A stretch of DNA of 55,528 bases from the NCBI RefSeq assembly GCF_001911425.1, contig NZ_MPPL01000001.1, positions 3,556,906 through 3,612,433 on the forward strand, written 5' to 3'. Of this stretch, positions 18,955 to 26,880 are shown piece after piece. Below the pieces are notes generated by a model. The model made no database searches, had not been told where the DNA came from, and saw only the letters and a list, made by a program, of their open reading frames with translations. Every line of letters begins with the position of its first letter. Position 1 is the stretch's first letter. Made by a program: the position numbers and the translations under genes. The DNA is from Mucilaginibacter polytrichastri. GTDB lineage: Bacteria; Bacteroidota; Bacteroidia; Sphingobacteriales; Sphingobacteriaceae.

Positions 18955-19836
18955 GAATAATGAAGATAAATTGGGAGAGTGGTTTATTCATTATTACGAT
19001 GTCTTTGCGAGTTCCAACATCTGTCGGGATGTCAACCTCGTAGCATTCGTTTTCGCACGTCATTGCGGTACGAAGCAATGCCCGACCGATTATAACTGAC
19101 TTTGTTTAACGCAGATACTACTATGAATGGTTGGTACAAGTAATCATCGTTAGTCCCGCTCAATCGCCGCGGGGAAGGGCTATTACTTTTTAGCCAAAAA
19201 GTAATCAAAAGGCTCATCGGCAAAAGGCTTCTTTAGGCACATGGCCATGCCGCACAAGCGTTCAGAACAACACAGGCCGGGATCTTTCGCCCTACTGCGT
19301 TCGCTCAGGCCTTTACCCTTCTGCAAAATCTCCAATGCCTCTTTCCAGCGCACAAGGCCACCATTGTTCTGCCCTCTTTTGCCCGAAGCTGTTTGCCGGA
19401 GAAAAGAATCAGGAACCAAGAGCCAAGAATCAAGATAAAAAAGGAAAAGCAAGCCTATATTGCCGAACTAACCATTACCTTAACATAACCTTTCCTCCAT
19501 GCAGCATTGGCAATGTTGCGGCAACCACCGGATTGCTAAAGCACTACACTTTCAAGCAACAGGGCCCGGCTGCGACTTTTTCTTTGGTTCGTTTCTTTCT
19601 GAGAGAAAAAGAAATGAACATCCACTGACGATCAATACCTACACCCTTTCCTAATAAAAAACGGATTGTGAAATTTTGAAGTTTAATACTCTGTTAGATT
19701 CGCGATTGCTTCGTTCATCGCAATGAAGTGCGAAGTTGAAAGGCAGAGTAGAAGCATACTTTTAACACAATCATCACACAAAACAACCATTAAAATTTCC
19801 TTATCCGCTTTAATTTGGCTATTTTGCCTATGCTGT
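18955..19836. other. Gene-poor intergenic region with nested repeats
   Basis: No convincing gene is visible over ~880 bp. Fragments of family C repeat occur at 19058-19084 (CATTGCGGTACGAAGCAATG) and 19701-19732 (ATTGCTTCGTTCATCGCAATG), in opposite orientation. Between them lies a segment bounded by two hairpins (19183-19204 and 19587-19619). Short ORFs run through it on both strands, but with low-complexity Arg/Ser/Cys-rich products and no initiation signals. Confidence 0.6.
19183..19619. repeat. Putative hairpin-bounded intergenic element (~440 bp)
   Basis: The left boundary is the palindrome TTACTTTTT-AGCC-AAAAAGTAA (19183-19204). The right boundary is the near-palindrome GTTCGTTTCTTTCT...AGAAAAAGAAATGAAC (19587-19619). 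The interior is GC-richer than the flanks and reads as overlapping short ORFs on both strands. It looks like a non-coding repeat of a type often mis-annotated as small proteins. Only one copy is in the window, so its repeat status is inferred. Confidence 0.4.
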
Positions 19837-20514
19837 ATGAATTTTTTATCTCATTTTTATTTCGACAGGGATGCTACTAATTGCTACCATATTTTAGGCA
19901 CCGTACTGCCTGACCTGTTAAAGAATGCCGATAAATCAATTATTTTGCACCCCGAAAAACTGCACCATCCGGATAGCAGGATCCAAAGTTTAATAGGCGG
20001 CTGGCAAAAACACCTGGATGTGGACCGTTATTTCCATTCCTCCGATTTTTTCAAGCATCACTCGCACCAGTTGAAGCTGGTTTTACTCCCGGCGTTGGTA
20101 GGGTCACCGGTAAAGCCGTTCTTTCTGGGGCATATTGCATCAGAACTGATACTGGATAATTTGCTGCTTACTACGCATAAAATTACTGTAGATGGCTTTT
20201 ACAATCATTTAGACAGTTGCGAGCGTGGGATCATTTATGAGTTCCTGATCTTCAGCGGGATGAAAAATCCAGATGTGTTTATGAAATTTTTTGAGGGTTT
20301 TAAAAAGAGCCGCTACCTGCATACTTATATAGATACGGCACAAGTGGCTTATGCCTTAAAGCGTATCTGTATGCGCGTATGGGCTCACCCATTTACCCCA
20401 GAACAGGAAGCTAAAATGGGCGACATTATTATTGCCTACCGCCAGCTTATGGAGCCTACGTTTATGGACATCTTCGACCATATTAGCAACAGCCTTGCGG
20501 CCCAAACTAATTAA
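19837..20514 (+). CDS. ACP phosphodiesterase-like protein (AcpH/DUF479 type)
   Basis: A 225-residue protein counted from the ATG at 19837. The longer in-frame reading begins inside repeat sequence and adds 38 unlikely residues. The N-terminus MNFLSHFYFDR followed by ILGTVLPDL and DSRIQSLIGGWQKHLDVDRYFHSS matches the AcpH family, alpha-helical HD-like hydrolases that remove phosphopantetheine from acyl carrier protein. The conserved Asp/His residues (D in LPDL, H in HLDVDRYFH, H in FLGHIASELILD) are present. It is convergent with the MFS gene with only 6 bp between the stops and no visible terminator. Actual ACP hydrolysis is uncertain because this branch is divergent. Confidence 0.65.
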   Translation: MNFLSHFYFDRDATNCYHILGTVLPDLLKNADKSIILHPEKLHHPDSRIQSLIGGWQKHLDVDRYFHSSDFFKHHSHQLKLVLLPALVGSPVKPFFLGHIASELILDNLLLTTHKITVDGFYNHLDSCERGIIYEFLIFSGMKNPDVFMKFFEGFKKSRYLHTYIDTAQVAYALKRICMRVWAHPFTPEQEAKMGDIIIAYRQLMEPTFMDIFDHISNSLAAQTN

Positions 20515-20520
20515 TAAAAC

Positions 20521-21777
20521 TTAGGGAATTAACTCTGACCCTGCAGGCGAAACAGCAGCTACGGCTATCTCTCGCTCTTTTGCCCGTTTAAAAAACAACC
20601 CAAACAGTATAGCAGCAATTAGCCCGGCGATACCCTGTACAAACAAAACATAACGGGCATTAAAATGATGCGCTGCCAGCCCTGCAAAAAAGCTGCCGAT
20701 AGGCTGCACACCCATAAAAGCCATCACATAATAACTTATTACCCGGCCGCGCATTTGGGGCGATACCGTAGTTTGTATAAAAGTATTAGTCCCGGCAATC
20801 TGGATCATCATACCCAAACCACCAGTGGCAATAAATATGCAGGCCAGCCATAACTGCGGGCTGCAGGCAAAAGCGGCAATACTTGCACCACAAATCATGG
20901 AAGCAATAATTACGGTTTTACGCAGGTGTTCTGTCGATTTTAAGGTAGCCATGTAGATGGCCCCGCAAAGAGCACCCAGGCCAGATACACTATTAAGCCA
21001 GCTATAGGTTGATGCATTGCCATGAAAAATATCTTTAGCGAAGATGGGCAGCAGCGTACTATACGTCATGGTAAAAAAACTCACGCAGGCCATCAGTAAG
21101 ATCATCAGCTTAATATTCTTTTCGTTATTGAGGTATTCATAACCGCCTTTTAAATTTTCCCAGATGCTACCCACCGCCTTGTTAACCTTCTCGGGTTCCA
21201 GCTTCATCATTAATAACGATACGATAACCGCAATAAAACTAATGGCATTTACCAAAAAGCATACGCCCATACCAACCGTTGTAAGCAATATACCCGCTAC
21301 AGCCGGGCCAACCAATCGGGCCACGTTTACCATAGACGAGTTAAGGGCGATAGCATTTTGCAGATCGTTTTTATCATCAATCAGCCTGATCATGAGCGAT
21401 TGCCTGGCCGGGGTATCAAAGGCATTAATAATACCCAGCACAATACTCAACCCAATAATGGCCGGTATATAATAAATATGCGATAATATTAACACCGCCA
21501 TTATGGTAGCTTGTATCATGGCAGCTATCTGGGTGGTTAATAATACTTTGTAGCGGTTGTGCCTGTCTACAATAGCACCGCCGTAAGGCGAAAGCAGCAT
21601 GGTAGGTATCTGGCCACAAAAGTTGACCACACCCAGCATTAAGGCCGAGTGTGTAACCGTGTAAACGAGCCAGTTAACGGCTATACGCTCCATCCAAGTA
21701 CCAATGAGCGAGAGCGACTGGCCAACAAAATAAAGCCTAAAGTTGGGGTATTTTAATGAACGGAATACAGCAGACAT
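20521..21777 (-). CDS. MFS exporter, DHA3/EntS-like
   Basis: A 418-residue inner-membrane protein with ~12 helices. The N-terminus (FRSLKYPNFRLYFVGQSLSLIGTWMERIAVNWLVY) and the loop GGAIVDRHNRYKVLL, an MFS signature between helices 2 and 3, are typical of the DHA3/enterobactin-exporter-like branch. Substrates there include siderophores and macrolides. No siderophore or resistance genes are adjacent, so the substrate is unknown. The start is ATG at 21777. It is divergent from rpsA across a ~258-bp gap. Confidence 0.8.
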   Translation of the reverse strand: MSAVFRSLKYPNFRLYFVGQSLSLIGTWMERIAVNWLVYTVTHSALMLGVVNFCGQIPTMLLSPYGGAIVDRHNRYKVLLTTQIAAMIQATIMAVLILSHIYYIPAIIGLSIVLGIINAFDTPARQSLMIRLIDDKNDLQNAIALNSSMVNVARLVGPAVAGILLTTVGMGVCFLVNAISFIAVIVSLLMMKLEPEKVNKAVGSIWENLKGGYEYLNNEKNIKLMILLMACVSFFTMTYSTLLPIFAKDIFHGNASTYSWLNSVSGLGALCGAIYMATLKSTEHLRKTVIIASMICGASIAAFACSPQLWLACIFIATGGLGMMIQIAGTNTFIQTTVSPQMRGRVISYYVMAFMGVQPIGSFFAGLAAHHFNARYVLFVQGIAGLIAAILFGLFFKRAKEREIAVAAVSPAGSELIP

Positions 21778-21988
21778 ATGAATAAAACGACAAGTATCGG
21801 TGTTTTGTGTTTATAGAAAACTAATGGAATGTAAAAATGAGCTTACACTCCGTTTGCTTATTAACATTTTTCGTCCCAGCCTGCTACAATCACTTTAGCG
21901 CAATGTTAAAGTACTATTAAATACAAAAAACTTCCTCAATATCAGCAATTAACATTAAATAAATTTTTTTGAATCAAAATTATATCCG

Positions 21989-21996
21989 TACTTTTG
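21989..21996 (+). promoter_or_regulatory. -7 promoter element (TACTTTTG) of rpsA
   Basis: An exact TAnnTTTG match with a TTTG at 21968-21971 in the -33 position. The predicted leader is about 35 nt. Confidence 0.65.
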
Positions 21997-21999
21997 CAG

Positions 22000-22024
22000 T
22001 CCCAATTGACTTGGGAAAAGGAGA
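22000..22024 (+). promoter_or_regulatory. rpsA leader: small hairpin and strong Shine-Dalgarno site
   Basis: TCCCAA (22000-22005) pairs with TTGGGA (22011-22016). AAAAGGAGA (22016-22024) follows at once, 11 nt before the ATG. A strong SD is uncommon in this phylum, and the adjacent hairpin could be part of S1 autoregulation. Confidence 0.45.
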
Positions 22025-22035
22025 CAATTTATTTA

Positions 22036-24018
22036 ATGGCAAAAAAACAAGAAACAGAAAAAGAATTCAAGTCTAACGAGGCTGAACTGGAAACAGTTGC
22101 GCTTCCGCAGGAAAAAGAAAGCATTGAGTCAGAAGCTGATTCAATTTCTATTGATGAGATCAAATCTAAAGTTACCGTTATCGCAGGCGATTTTGACTGG
22201 GATGCTGATGACAAAAAATTTGGTAACTACAGCGATCAAGAACGCGAAAAATTTGAGAAAATGTACGATGGTACGTTCTCTTCAATCAATCAGGGCGAAA
22301 TTATCACTGGTACAGTTGTAAACATCAATAACAAAGATGTGGTATTAAACATTGGATTTAAATCTGATGGTATGGTATCATTATCAGAATTCCGCGATAC
22401 TCCGGACCTTAAAGTAGGTGATACCGTTGACGTATTTGTAGAATCACAAGAAGATGCTAACGGTCAGTTAGTATTATCACGCAAACGTGCGAAAACTCAG
22501 AAATCATGGGAGCGCATTAATGCAGCTCTTGACAATGATGAGATCATCACAGGTTTTGTAAAAAGCAGAACTAAGGGTGGTTTAATTGTTGATATAATGG
22601 GCGTTGAAGCCTTTTTACCAGGTTCACAAATCGATATCAAACCTATCAGGGATTATGATATCTATGTGGGCAAAACAATGGAATTCAAAGTTGTTAAAAT
22701 CAATCACGAGTTTAAAAACGTAGTGGTATCGCACAAAGTGCTGATTGAAGACGATTTAGAAAACCAAAAAACAGAAATTGTTGCCAAACTTGAAAAAGGC
22801 CAGGTATTGGAAGGTACAGTTAAAAACATTACTGATTTCGGTGTATTCATCGACCTTGGTGGCGTTGACGGCTTACTGCACATTACTGACATTTCATGGG
22901 GCCGTATCGAGCATCCGAGAGAAGTACTTGCACTTGATCAAAAAATCAACGTGGTTGTTCTTGACTTTGATGACGAGAAAAAACGTATTGCCCTTGGTTT
23001 AAAACAATTAACACCACACCCTTGGCAAAACCTTGACGAGACTATCGTTATCGGTTCTAAGGTTAAAGGTAAAATTGTAACTGTTGCTGATTACGGCGCA
23101 TTCTTAGAAATCATCCCGGGTGTTGAAGGTTTGATCCACGTGTCAGAAATGTCATGGTCTCAAAACTTACGCAACCCACAAGAATTCTTGAAAGTTGGCG
23201 ACGAAGTTGAAGCACAAGTATTGACATTGGATCGTGAAGAACGTAAAATGTCATTAGGTATTAAACAATTAACGCCTGATCCATGGCAACAAGCTGCTGA
23301 TCGTTATGCTGTTGGTACACAACACATCGCGACAGTTAAAAACATGACCAACTTTGGTGTGTTTGTTGAACTGGAAGACGGTATCGATGGTTTAATCCAC
23401 ATATCTGACCTTTCATGGTCTAAAAAAGTAAATCACCCTAACGAATTCACTAAAGTTGGTGAGAAATTAGACGTGGTTGTACTTGAACTGGATGTTGAAA
23501 ACCGCAAGCTGAGCTTAGGTCACAAACAACTGGAAGAAAATCCTTGGGATACTTTTGAAACCATCTTTACTTTAGATAGCGTACACGAAGGTACTGTGTT
23601 AAAAGTAACAGATAAAGGTGCAATTGTAGCTTTACCTTACGGTGTTGAAGGCTTTGCGCCTACCAAACACTTAGTTAAAGAAAATGGTTCTCCATTGAAA
23701 GCAGAAGAAACTGCTGAATTTAAGATCATTGAATTTAATAAGGATACAAAACGTATTGTAATTTCACATGCTCGTATTTGGGAAGATCTTCGTTCAGAAG
23801 CCAGAATGCAAGATTTCGAAAACCGCAAAAAAGAAGCAAAATCTACTGTTTCTGCAGTTAAGAAAGTGAAAGAATCTGTTGAGAAATCAACCTTGGGTGA
23901 TTTAAGTGTACTTGCTCAATTAAAAGAGCAAATGGAAGGTGCAGAAAGCAAAGCTGCTGCAAAAAAAGCCACTCCAGCAGCACCTAAAAAATCTGAAGAG
24001 GAAGAAGAAGCTCAATAA
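22036..24018 (+). CDS. rpsA: 30S ribosomal protein S1
   Basis: A 660-residue protein counted from the ATG at 22036. An earlier TTG at 21994 overlaps the promoter and ribosome-binding site and is excluded. Six S1 (OB-fold) repeats follow one another between about residues 80 and 610. Recognisable units are GEIITGTVVNINNKDVVLNIGFKSDG, GTVKNITDFGVFIDLGGVDGLLHITD, GKIVTVADYGAFLEIIPGVEGLIHVSE and ATVKNMTNFGVFVELEDGIDGLIHISD. An acidic, Lys/Ala-rich tail ends EEEEEAQ. S1 binds mRNA upstream of the start and supports initiation in species with weak SD sequences. It is a single-gene transcript ending in a terminator at 24040. Confidence 0.95.
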   Translation: MAKKQETEKEFKSNEAELETVALPQEKESIESEADSISIDEIKSKVTVIAGDFDWDADDKKFGNYSDQEREKFEKMYDGTFSSINQGEIITGTVVNINNKDVVLNIGFKSDGMVSLSEFRDTPDLKVGDTVDVFVESQEDANGQLVLSRKRAKTQKSWERINAALDNDEIITGFVKSRTKGGLIVDIMGVEAFLPGSQIDIKPIRDYDIYVGKTMEFKVVKINHEFKNVVVSHKVLIEDDLENQKTEIVAKLEKGQVLEGTVKNITDFGVFIDLGGVDGLLHITDISWGRIEHPREVLALDQKINVVVLDFDDEKKRIALGLKQLTPHPWQNLDETIVIGSKVKGKIVTVADYGAFLEIIPGVEGLIHVSEMSWSQNLRNPQEFLKVGDEVEAQVLTLDREERKMSLGIKQLTPDPWQQAADRYAVGTQHIATVKNMTNFGVFVELEDGIDGLIHISDLSWSKKVNHPNEFTKVGEKLDVVVLELDVENRKLSLGHKQLEENPWDTFETIFTLDSVHEGTVLKVTDKGAIVALPYGVEGFAPTKHLVKENGSPLKAEETAEFKIIEFNKDTKRIVISHARIWEDLRSEARMQDFENRKKEAKSTVSAVKKVKESVEKSTLGDLSVLAQLKEQMEGAESKAAAKKATPAAPKKSEEEEEAQ

Positions 24019-24039
24019 GCATTAAATAAATTCCCTTTT

Positions 24040-24073
24040 AAAGCCCTGTGCCAAAAGCACGGGGCTTTTTTTT
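24040..24073 (+). terminator. Rho-independent terminator of rpsA
   Basis: AAAGCCCTGTGC pairs with GCACGGGGCTTT (one G-U pair) around CAAAA, followed by a run of eight T. Confidence 0.92.
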
Positions 24074-24095
24074 ATGAGCTATAATTTTTCTTTAC

Positions 24096-24192
24096 GTCAT
24101 GCCGAACTTGTTTCGGCACCCCACTTGCTAAGTTTACGAAATGAAATGTTTAAGACTTGTCCTGTGGGATGCCGAAACAAGTTTGGCATGAC
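24096..24192. repeat. Interspersed hairpin repeat, family B, copy 2
   Basis: The arms GTCATGCCGAACTTGTTTC and GAAACAAGTTTGGCATGAC form a hairpin with the same inner CCCACTTGCTAAG and TCCTGTGGGATG blocks as the copy at 5257-5353. It lies between the rpsA terminator and the endonuclease gene. Confidence 0.87.
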
Positions 24193-24208
24193 GGATGTAT
24201 ATTAGAGC

Positions 24209-24916
24209 ATGCTCACCGTTATTCTAGATAAAGCAGAATTTGTATTAGAGGCACACCATAGATTGTATCTGGTTTATGGTAGCAAAATAAGGTATCTGTA
24301 CAAACGTGATCCTTTGAGTGAACTAGTGGACACCATATTATCTCAACGCACTAAAAATCGTGATTCGGCACAGGCATTCACTAACCTGATTGAGCAATTC
24401 GGCACTTGGGAAAAAGTTCGTGATGCACCAGTAGAAGAAGTATTGCAAGCCATCAAACCCAGCACATGGCCAGAACAAAAAGCACCGCGCCTACAACAAA
24501 TATTACGGTTAATAACGGAGCGCCGTGGCGAACTAACCTTAGACTTTTTGGCTGATATGGATGTGTATGATGCGAGACAATGGTTAGAGAAACTACCTGG
24601 TGTTGGCCCTAAATCAAGCGCGGCTACTTTATCATTCAGCAATCTGCGGGCAAGGGCTTTGCCTGTAGATTCTCATCATTTTCGTGTTGCTGTACGTTTG
24701 GGTATCATTGACGCTAAAATTGGCGAAGGCAAAGCCAATAGAGTTTTAGAGAACTTACTACCCGAAAGCTTTAGTGCGAAAGAAGTTTTCGACAATCACC
24801 AGGTAATGATGCGGCATGGGCAACAAGTGTGCTTTTATTATAAGCCCGCCTGTGCAGATTGCGTGCTGCTGGATCTCTGCCCTACAGGGCAAGAGTTAGT
24901 AAATATCCAAATCTAA
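24209..24916 (+). CDS. Endonuclease III-like DNA glycosylase (HhH-GPD, 4Fe-4S)
   Basis: A 235-residue base-excision-repair enzyme. The helix-hairpin-helix is LPGVGPKSSAA (~residues 130-140), where the Lys matches the catalytic lysine of EndoIII. The Asp in LPVDSHHFRV (~152) is the conserved activating residue. The C-terminus has the iron-sulfur ligand pattern C-x6-C-x2-C-x5-C (CFYYKPACADCVLLDLC). EndoIII removes oxidised pyrimidines and nicks the abasic site. The start is ATG at 24209, immediately after repeat copy B2. The N-terminal ~35 residues are longer than in the E. coli enzyme, so this may be a paralogue rather than the housekeeping Nth; specificity is uncertain. Confidence 0.85.
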   Translation: MLTVILDKAEFVLEAHHRLYLVYGSKIRYLYKRDPLSELVDTILSQRTKNRDSAQAFTNLIEQFGTWEKVRDAPVEEVLQAIKPSTWPEQKAPRLQQILRLITERRGELTLDFLADMDVYDARQWLEKLPGVGPKSSAATLSFSNLRARALPVDSHHFRVAVRLGIIDAKIGEGKANRVLENLLPESFSAKEVFDNHQVMMRHGQQVCFYYKPACADCVLLDLCPTGQELVNIQI

Positions 24917-24922
24917 CCGCAC

Positions 24923-25031
24923 GGCATGCCGAACTTGTTTCAGCAACCCACATGCTAAGTATACAGTATACTGTATACAACATAGCACACCCCACCTGCC
25001 CCGTGGGATCCCGAAATAAATTCGGGATGAC
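24923..25031. repeat. Interspersed hairpin repeat, family B, copy 3 (diverged)
   Basis: The left arm GGCATGCCGAACTTGTTTC and right arm GAAATAAATTCGGGATGAC are more mismatched than in the other two copies. The centre contains a perfect 20-bp palindrome at 24959-24978 built from GTATAC and ACAGTATACTGT units. It sits between the endonuclease gene and pyrR. Confidence 0.8.
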
Positions 25032-25090
25032 GGTTTAAGATTGCATCAACCAATTTCCAAATTCCCTCCTCAACAAATCAACAAATTCAT

Positions 25091-25098
25091 TACCTTTG
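25091..25098 (+). promoter_or_regulatory. -7 promoter element (TACCTTTG) of pyrR
   Basis: An exact TAnnTTTG match 18 bp before the ATG at 25117. It excludes the alternative in-frame TTG at 25096. Confidence 0.65.
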
Positions 25099-25116
25099 CC
25101 CAAATCCACCCAAACG

Positions 25117-25656
25117 ATGCAAAATCTTACGCTGCTCGACGGTCAGAAATTTCAGATAACCATACAGCGTTTATGTCGTCAGTTAATCGAAAATCATAAT
25201 GATTTTTCTGATTCTGTTATTATTGGTATACAGCCCCGCGGCATTTACCTGGCTAAACGCATTGCAGAAGAACTTCGAAAAATACTACCCGGCAAAACCA
25301 TATTACAGGGCGACCTTGACATTACCTTCTACCGCGACGACTTTCGCCGCCGTGGAGAACAACTGGTACCCAATCAAACCAAAATAGATTTTATTACTGA
25401 AGGCAAAAAAGTAATTATGATGGACGACGTGCTCTGGACCGGCCGTACCATCCGCGCCGCTATGGACGCATTACAAGCCTTTGGCCGCCCCGAAAAGGTA
25501 GAATTATTGGTATTGGTAGATCGCCGCTATTCGAGGCACCTGCCGGTAGCTGCAGATTATACAGGTATTGAGGTTGATTCTATCGCATCGCAAAAAGTAG
25601 TAGTAAGCTGGAAAGAAGCCGACAGCGAGGATAGGATTGTATTAGTGAATGAGTAA
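25117..25656 (+). CDS. pyrR: Bifunctional pyr regulator/uracil phosphoribosyltransferase
   Basis: A 179-residue cytoplasmic phosphoribosyltransferase counted from the ATG at 25117. The PRPP-binding motif is VIMMDDVLWTGRTIRAAMDAL (~residues 95-115). IGIQPRGIYLAKRI near residue 36 and RRGEQLVPNQT match PyrR. PyrR proteins convert uracil plus PRPP to UMP, and in many bacteria bind pyr mRNA to regulate the pathway. pyrB follows ~205 bp downstream, as often seen, but no clear antiterminator/terminator pair is visible in its leader, so RNA-level regulation here is unproven. The intervening gap holds a nested repeat. Confidence 0.88.
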   Translation: MQNLTLLDGQKFQITIQRLCRQLIENHNDFSDSVIIGIQPRGIYLAKRIAEELRKILPGKTILQGDLDITFYRDDFRRRGEQLVPNQTKIDFITEGKKVIMMDDVLWTGRTIRAAMDALQAFGRPEKVELLVLVDRRYSRHLPVAADYTGIEVDSIASQKVVVSWKEADSEDRIVLVNE

Positions 25657-25666
25657 TTTTTAATGT

Positions 25667-25849
25667 CGGATTTCGGATGTTCGATATCGGATTTCCTTGT
25701 ACGACATGACAATAAATAATACTATTTGTCATTCTGAGGCACGAAGAATCCTCTTCTAATAGCACAGCGAAGAAGATTCTTCACTATCGTTCAGGATGAC
25801 AAATTATAGTGAAATAATAATAAATCCGATATCGAACATCCGATATCCG
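25667..25849. repeat. 28-bp inverted repeat flanking a family A hairpin
   Basis: The left arm (25667-25694, CGGATTTCGGATGTTCGATA...) and right arm (25822-25849, AAATCCGATATCGAACATCC...) are complementary at 27 of 28 positions. The family A repeat at 25725-25804 lies between them. The structure sits between pyrR and pyrB, ending 12 bp before the pyrB start. Confidence 0.85.
25725..25804. repeat. Interspersed hairpin repeat, family A, copy 2
   Basis: The outer arms TTTGTCATTCTGAGG and TCAGGATGACAAA, with inner GAAGAATCCTCTTC and GAAGAAGATTCTTC, match copy 1 at 27-120. It is nested in the 28-bp inverted repeat. Confidence 0.82.
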
Positions 25850-25861
25850 AAATAAACAAAC

Positions 25862-26788
25862 ATGGCAGGACTGAGCACACGGCACCTATTAGGCATAAAA
25901 GATTTAAACGCGGCTGATATTCAGCTGATATTTGAAACTGCTGATACATTTAAATCGGTTTTAAACCGCCCTATTAAAAAAGTGCCTTCGCTGCGCGATG
26001 TAACCATCGCCAATATCTTTTTCGAAAACTCTACCCGTACCCGCTTATCTTTCGAGCTGGCCGAACGCAGATTATCTGCCGATGTGGTAAACTTTGCCGC
26101 ATCTTCATCATCGGTAAGCAAGGGCGAAACCCTGATCGATACCGTGAACAACATCCTGGCCATGAAGGTTGATTTAGTGGTAATGCGCCACCCTTATGCC
26201 GGCGCTGGCGTATTTTTATCAAAGCATGTTAAAGCGCAGATTGTAAACGCTGGCGACGGCGCGCATGAACACCCAACTCAGGCTTTGCTCGATGCTTTTT
26301 CTATCCGTGAAAAATATGGTGATGTGGCAGGTAAAAAGGTAGTGATTGTGGGCGACATCCTGCACTCGCGGGTGGCACTATCCAACATACTTTGCCTTAA
26401 ACAATTAGGCGCCGAAGTAATGGTTTGCGGGCCAACTACGCTAATCCCTAAGTACATCGGTTCATTGGGTGTTAAGGTAGAGCATAACTTAATTAAAGCA
26501 TTAAACTGGTGCGATGTAGCCAATATGCTGCGCATCCAGTTAGAACGCCAGGACATTAAGTACTTCCCTTCACTGCGGGAGTATACCATGCTTTATGGTT
26601 TAAACAAACAAATATTAGATGGCCTTGATAAAAAGATCACGGTAATGCACCCGGGCCCTATTAACCGCGGGGTAGAGATCACCAGCGACGTAGCCGACAG
26701 CAAGCAATCTATTATATTAGACCAGGTGGAGAATGGTGTTGCCATCCGCATGGCAGTATTATATTTATTAGCTGGACAAGCATCTTAA
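25862..26788 (+). CDS. pyrB: Aspartate carbamoyltransferase catalytic subunit
   Basis: A 308-residue protein, the normal length for the catalytic chain. It condenses carbamoyl phosphate with aspartate, the committed step of pyrimidine synthesis. The carbamoyl-phosphate loop is FFENSTRTRLSFELA (~residues 50-64), with HPTQALLDAF (~139-148) and the aspartate-loop region near MHPGPINRGVE (~260-270). No regulatory chain (PyrI) gene is present in the window. It is preceded by pyrR across a repeat-filled gap and ends at a terminator shared with the convergent efflux adaptor gene. Confidence 0.96.
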   Translation: MAGLSTRHLLGIKDLNAADIQLIFETADTFKSVLNRPIKKVPSLRDVTIANIFFENSTRTRLSFELAERRLSADVVNFAASSSSVSKGETLIDTVNNILAMKVDLVVMRHPYAGAGVFLSKHVKAQIVNAGDGAHEHPTQALLDAFSIREKYGDVAGKKVVIVGDILHSRVALSNILCLKQLGAEVMVCGPTTLIPKYIGSLGVKVEHNLIKALNWCDVANMLRIQLERQDIKYFPSLREYTMLYGLNKQILDGLDKKITVMHPGPINRGVEITSDVADSKQSIILDQVENGVAIRMAVLYLLAGQAS

Positions 26789-26826
26789 TTCAGGAGTTTT
26801 ATTGGGATAAAATACTTTCAGATCAA

Positions 26827-26859
26827 AAAAAAGACCGGTTCAATGAGCCGGTCTTTTTT
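26827..26859. terminator. Bidirectional terminator between pyrB and the efflux adaptor gene
   Basis: AAAAAAGACCGGTTC pairs with GAGCCGGTCTTTTTT (one G-U pair) around an AAT loop. T-runs occur on both strands. Confidence 0.92.
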
Positions 26860-26880
26860 ATTCATAGGTAGGTATTAATA

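Noticed and set aside
19183..19452. Overlapping short ORFs on both strands in the repeat-like region
   Set aside because: Arg/Ser/Cys-rich products, no promoter or ribosome-binding features, and location in a hairpin-bounded non-coding element.
21994..22035. In-frame TTG extension of rpsA
   Set aside because: It overlaps the -7 element and the Shine-Dalgarno site, so it cannot be translated from that promoter.
5257..25031. Repeated hairpins considered as a CRISPR array
   Set aside because: Copies are dispersed over many kilobases, are palindromic across ~100 bp, and have no regularly spaced unique spacers or cas genes.
25667..25849. PyrR-dependent attenuator in the pyrR-pyrB gap
   Set aside because: The stems belong to dispersed repeats and no mutually exclusive terminator with a T-run precedes pyrB.
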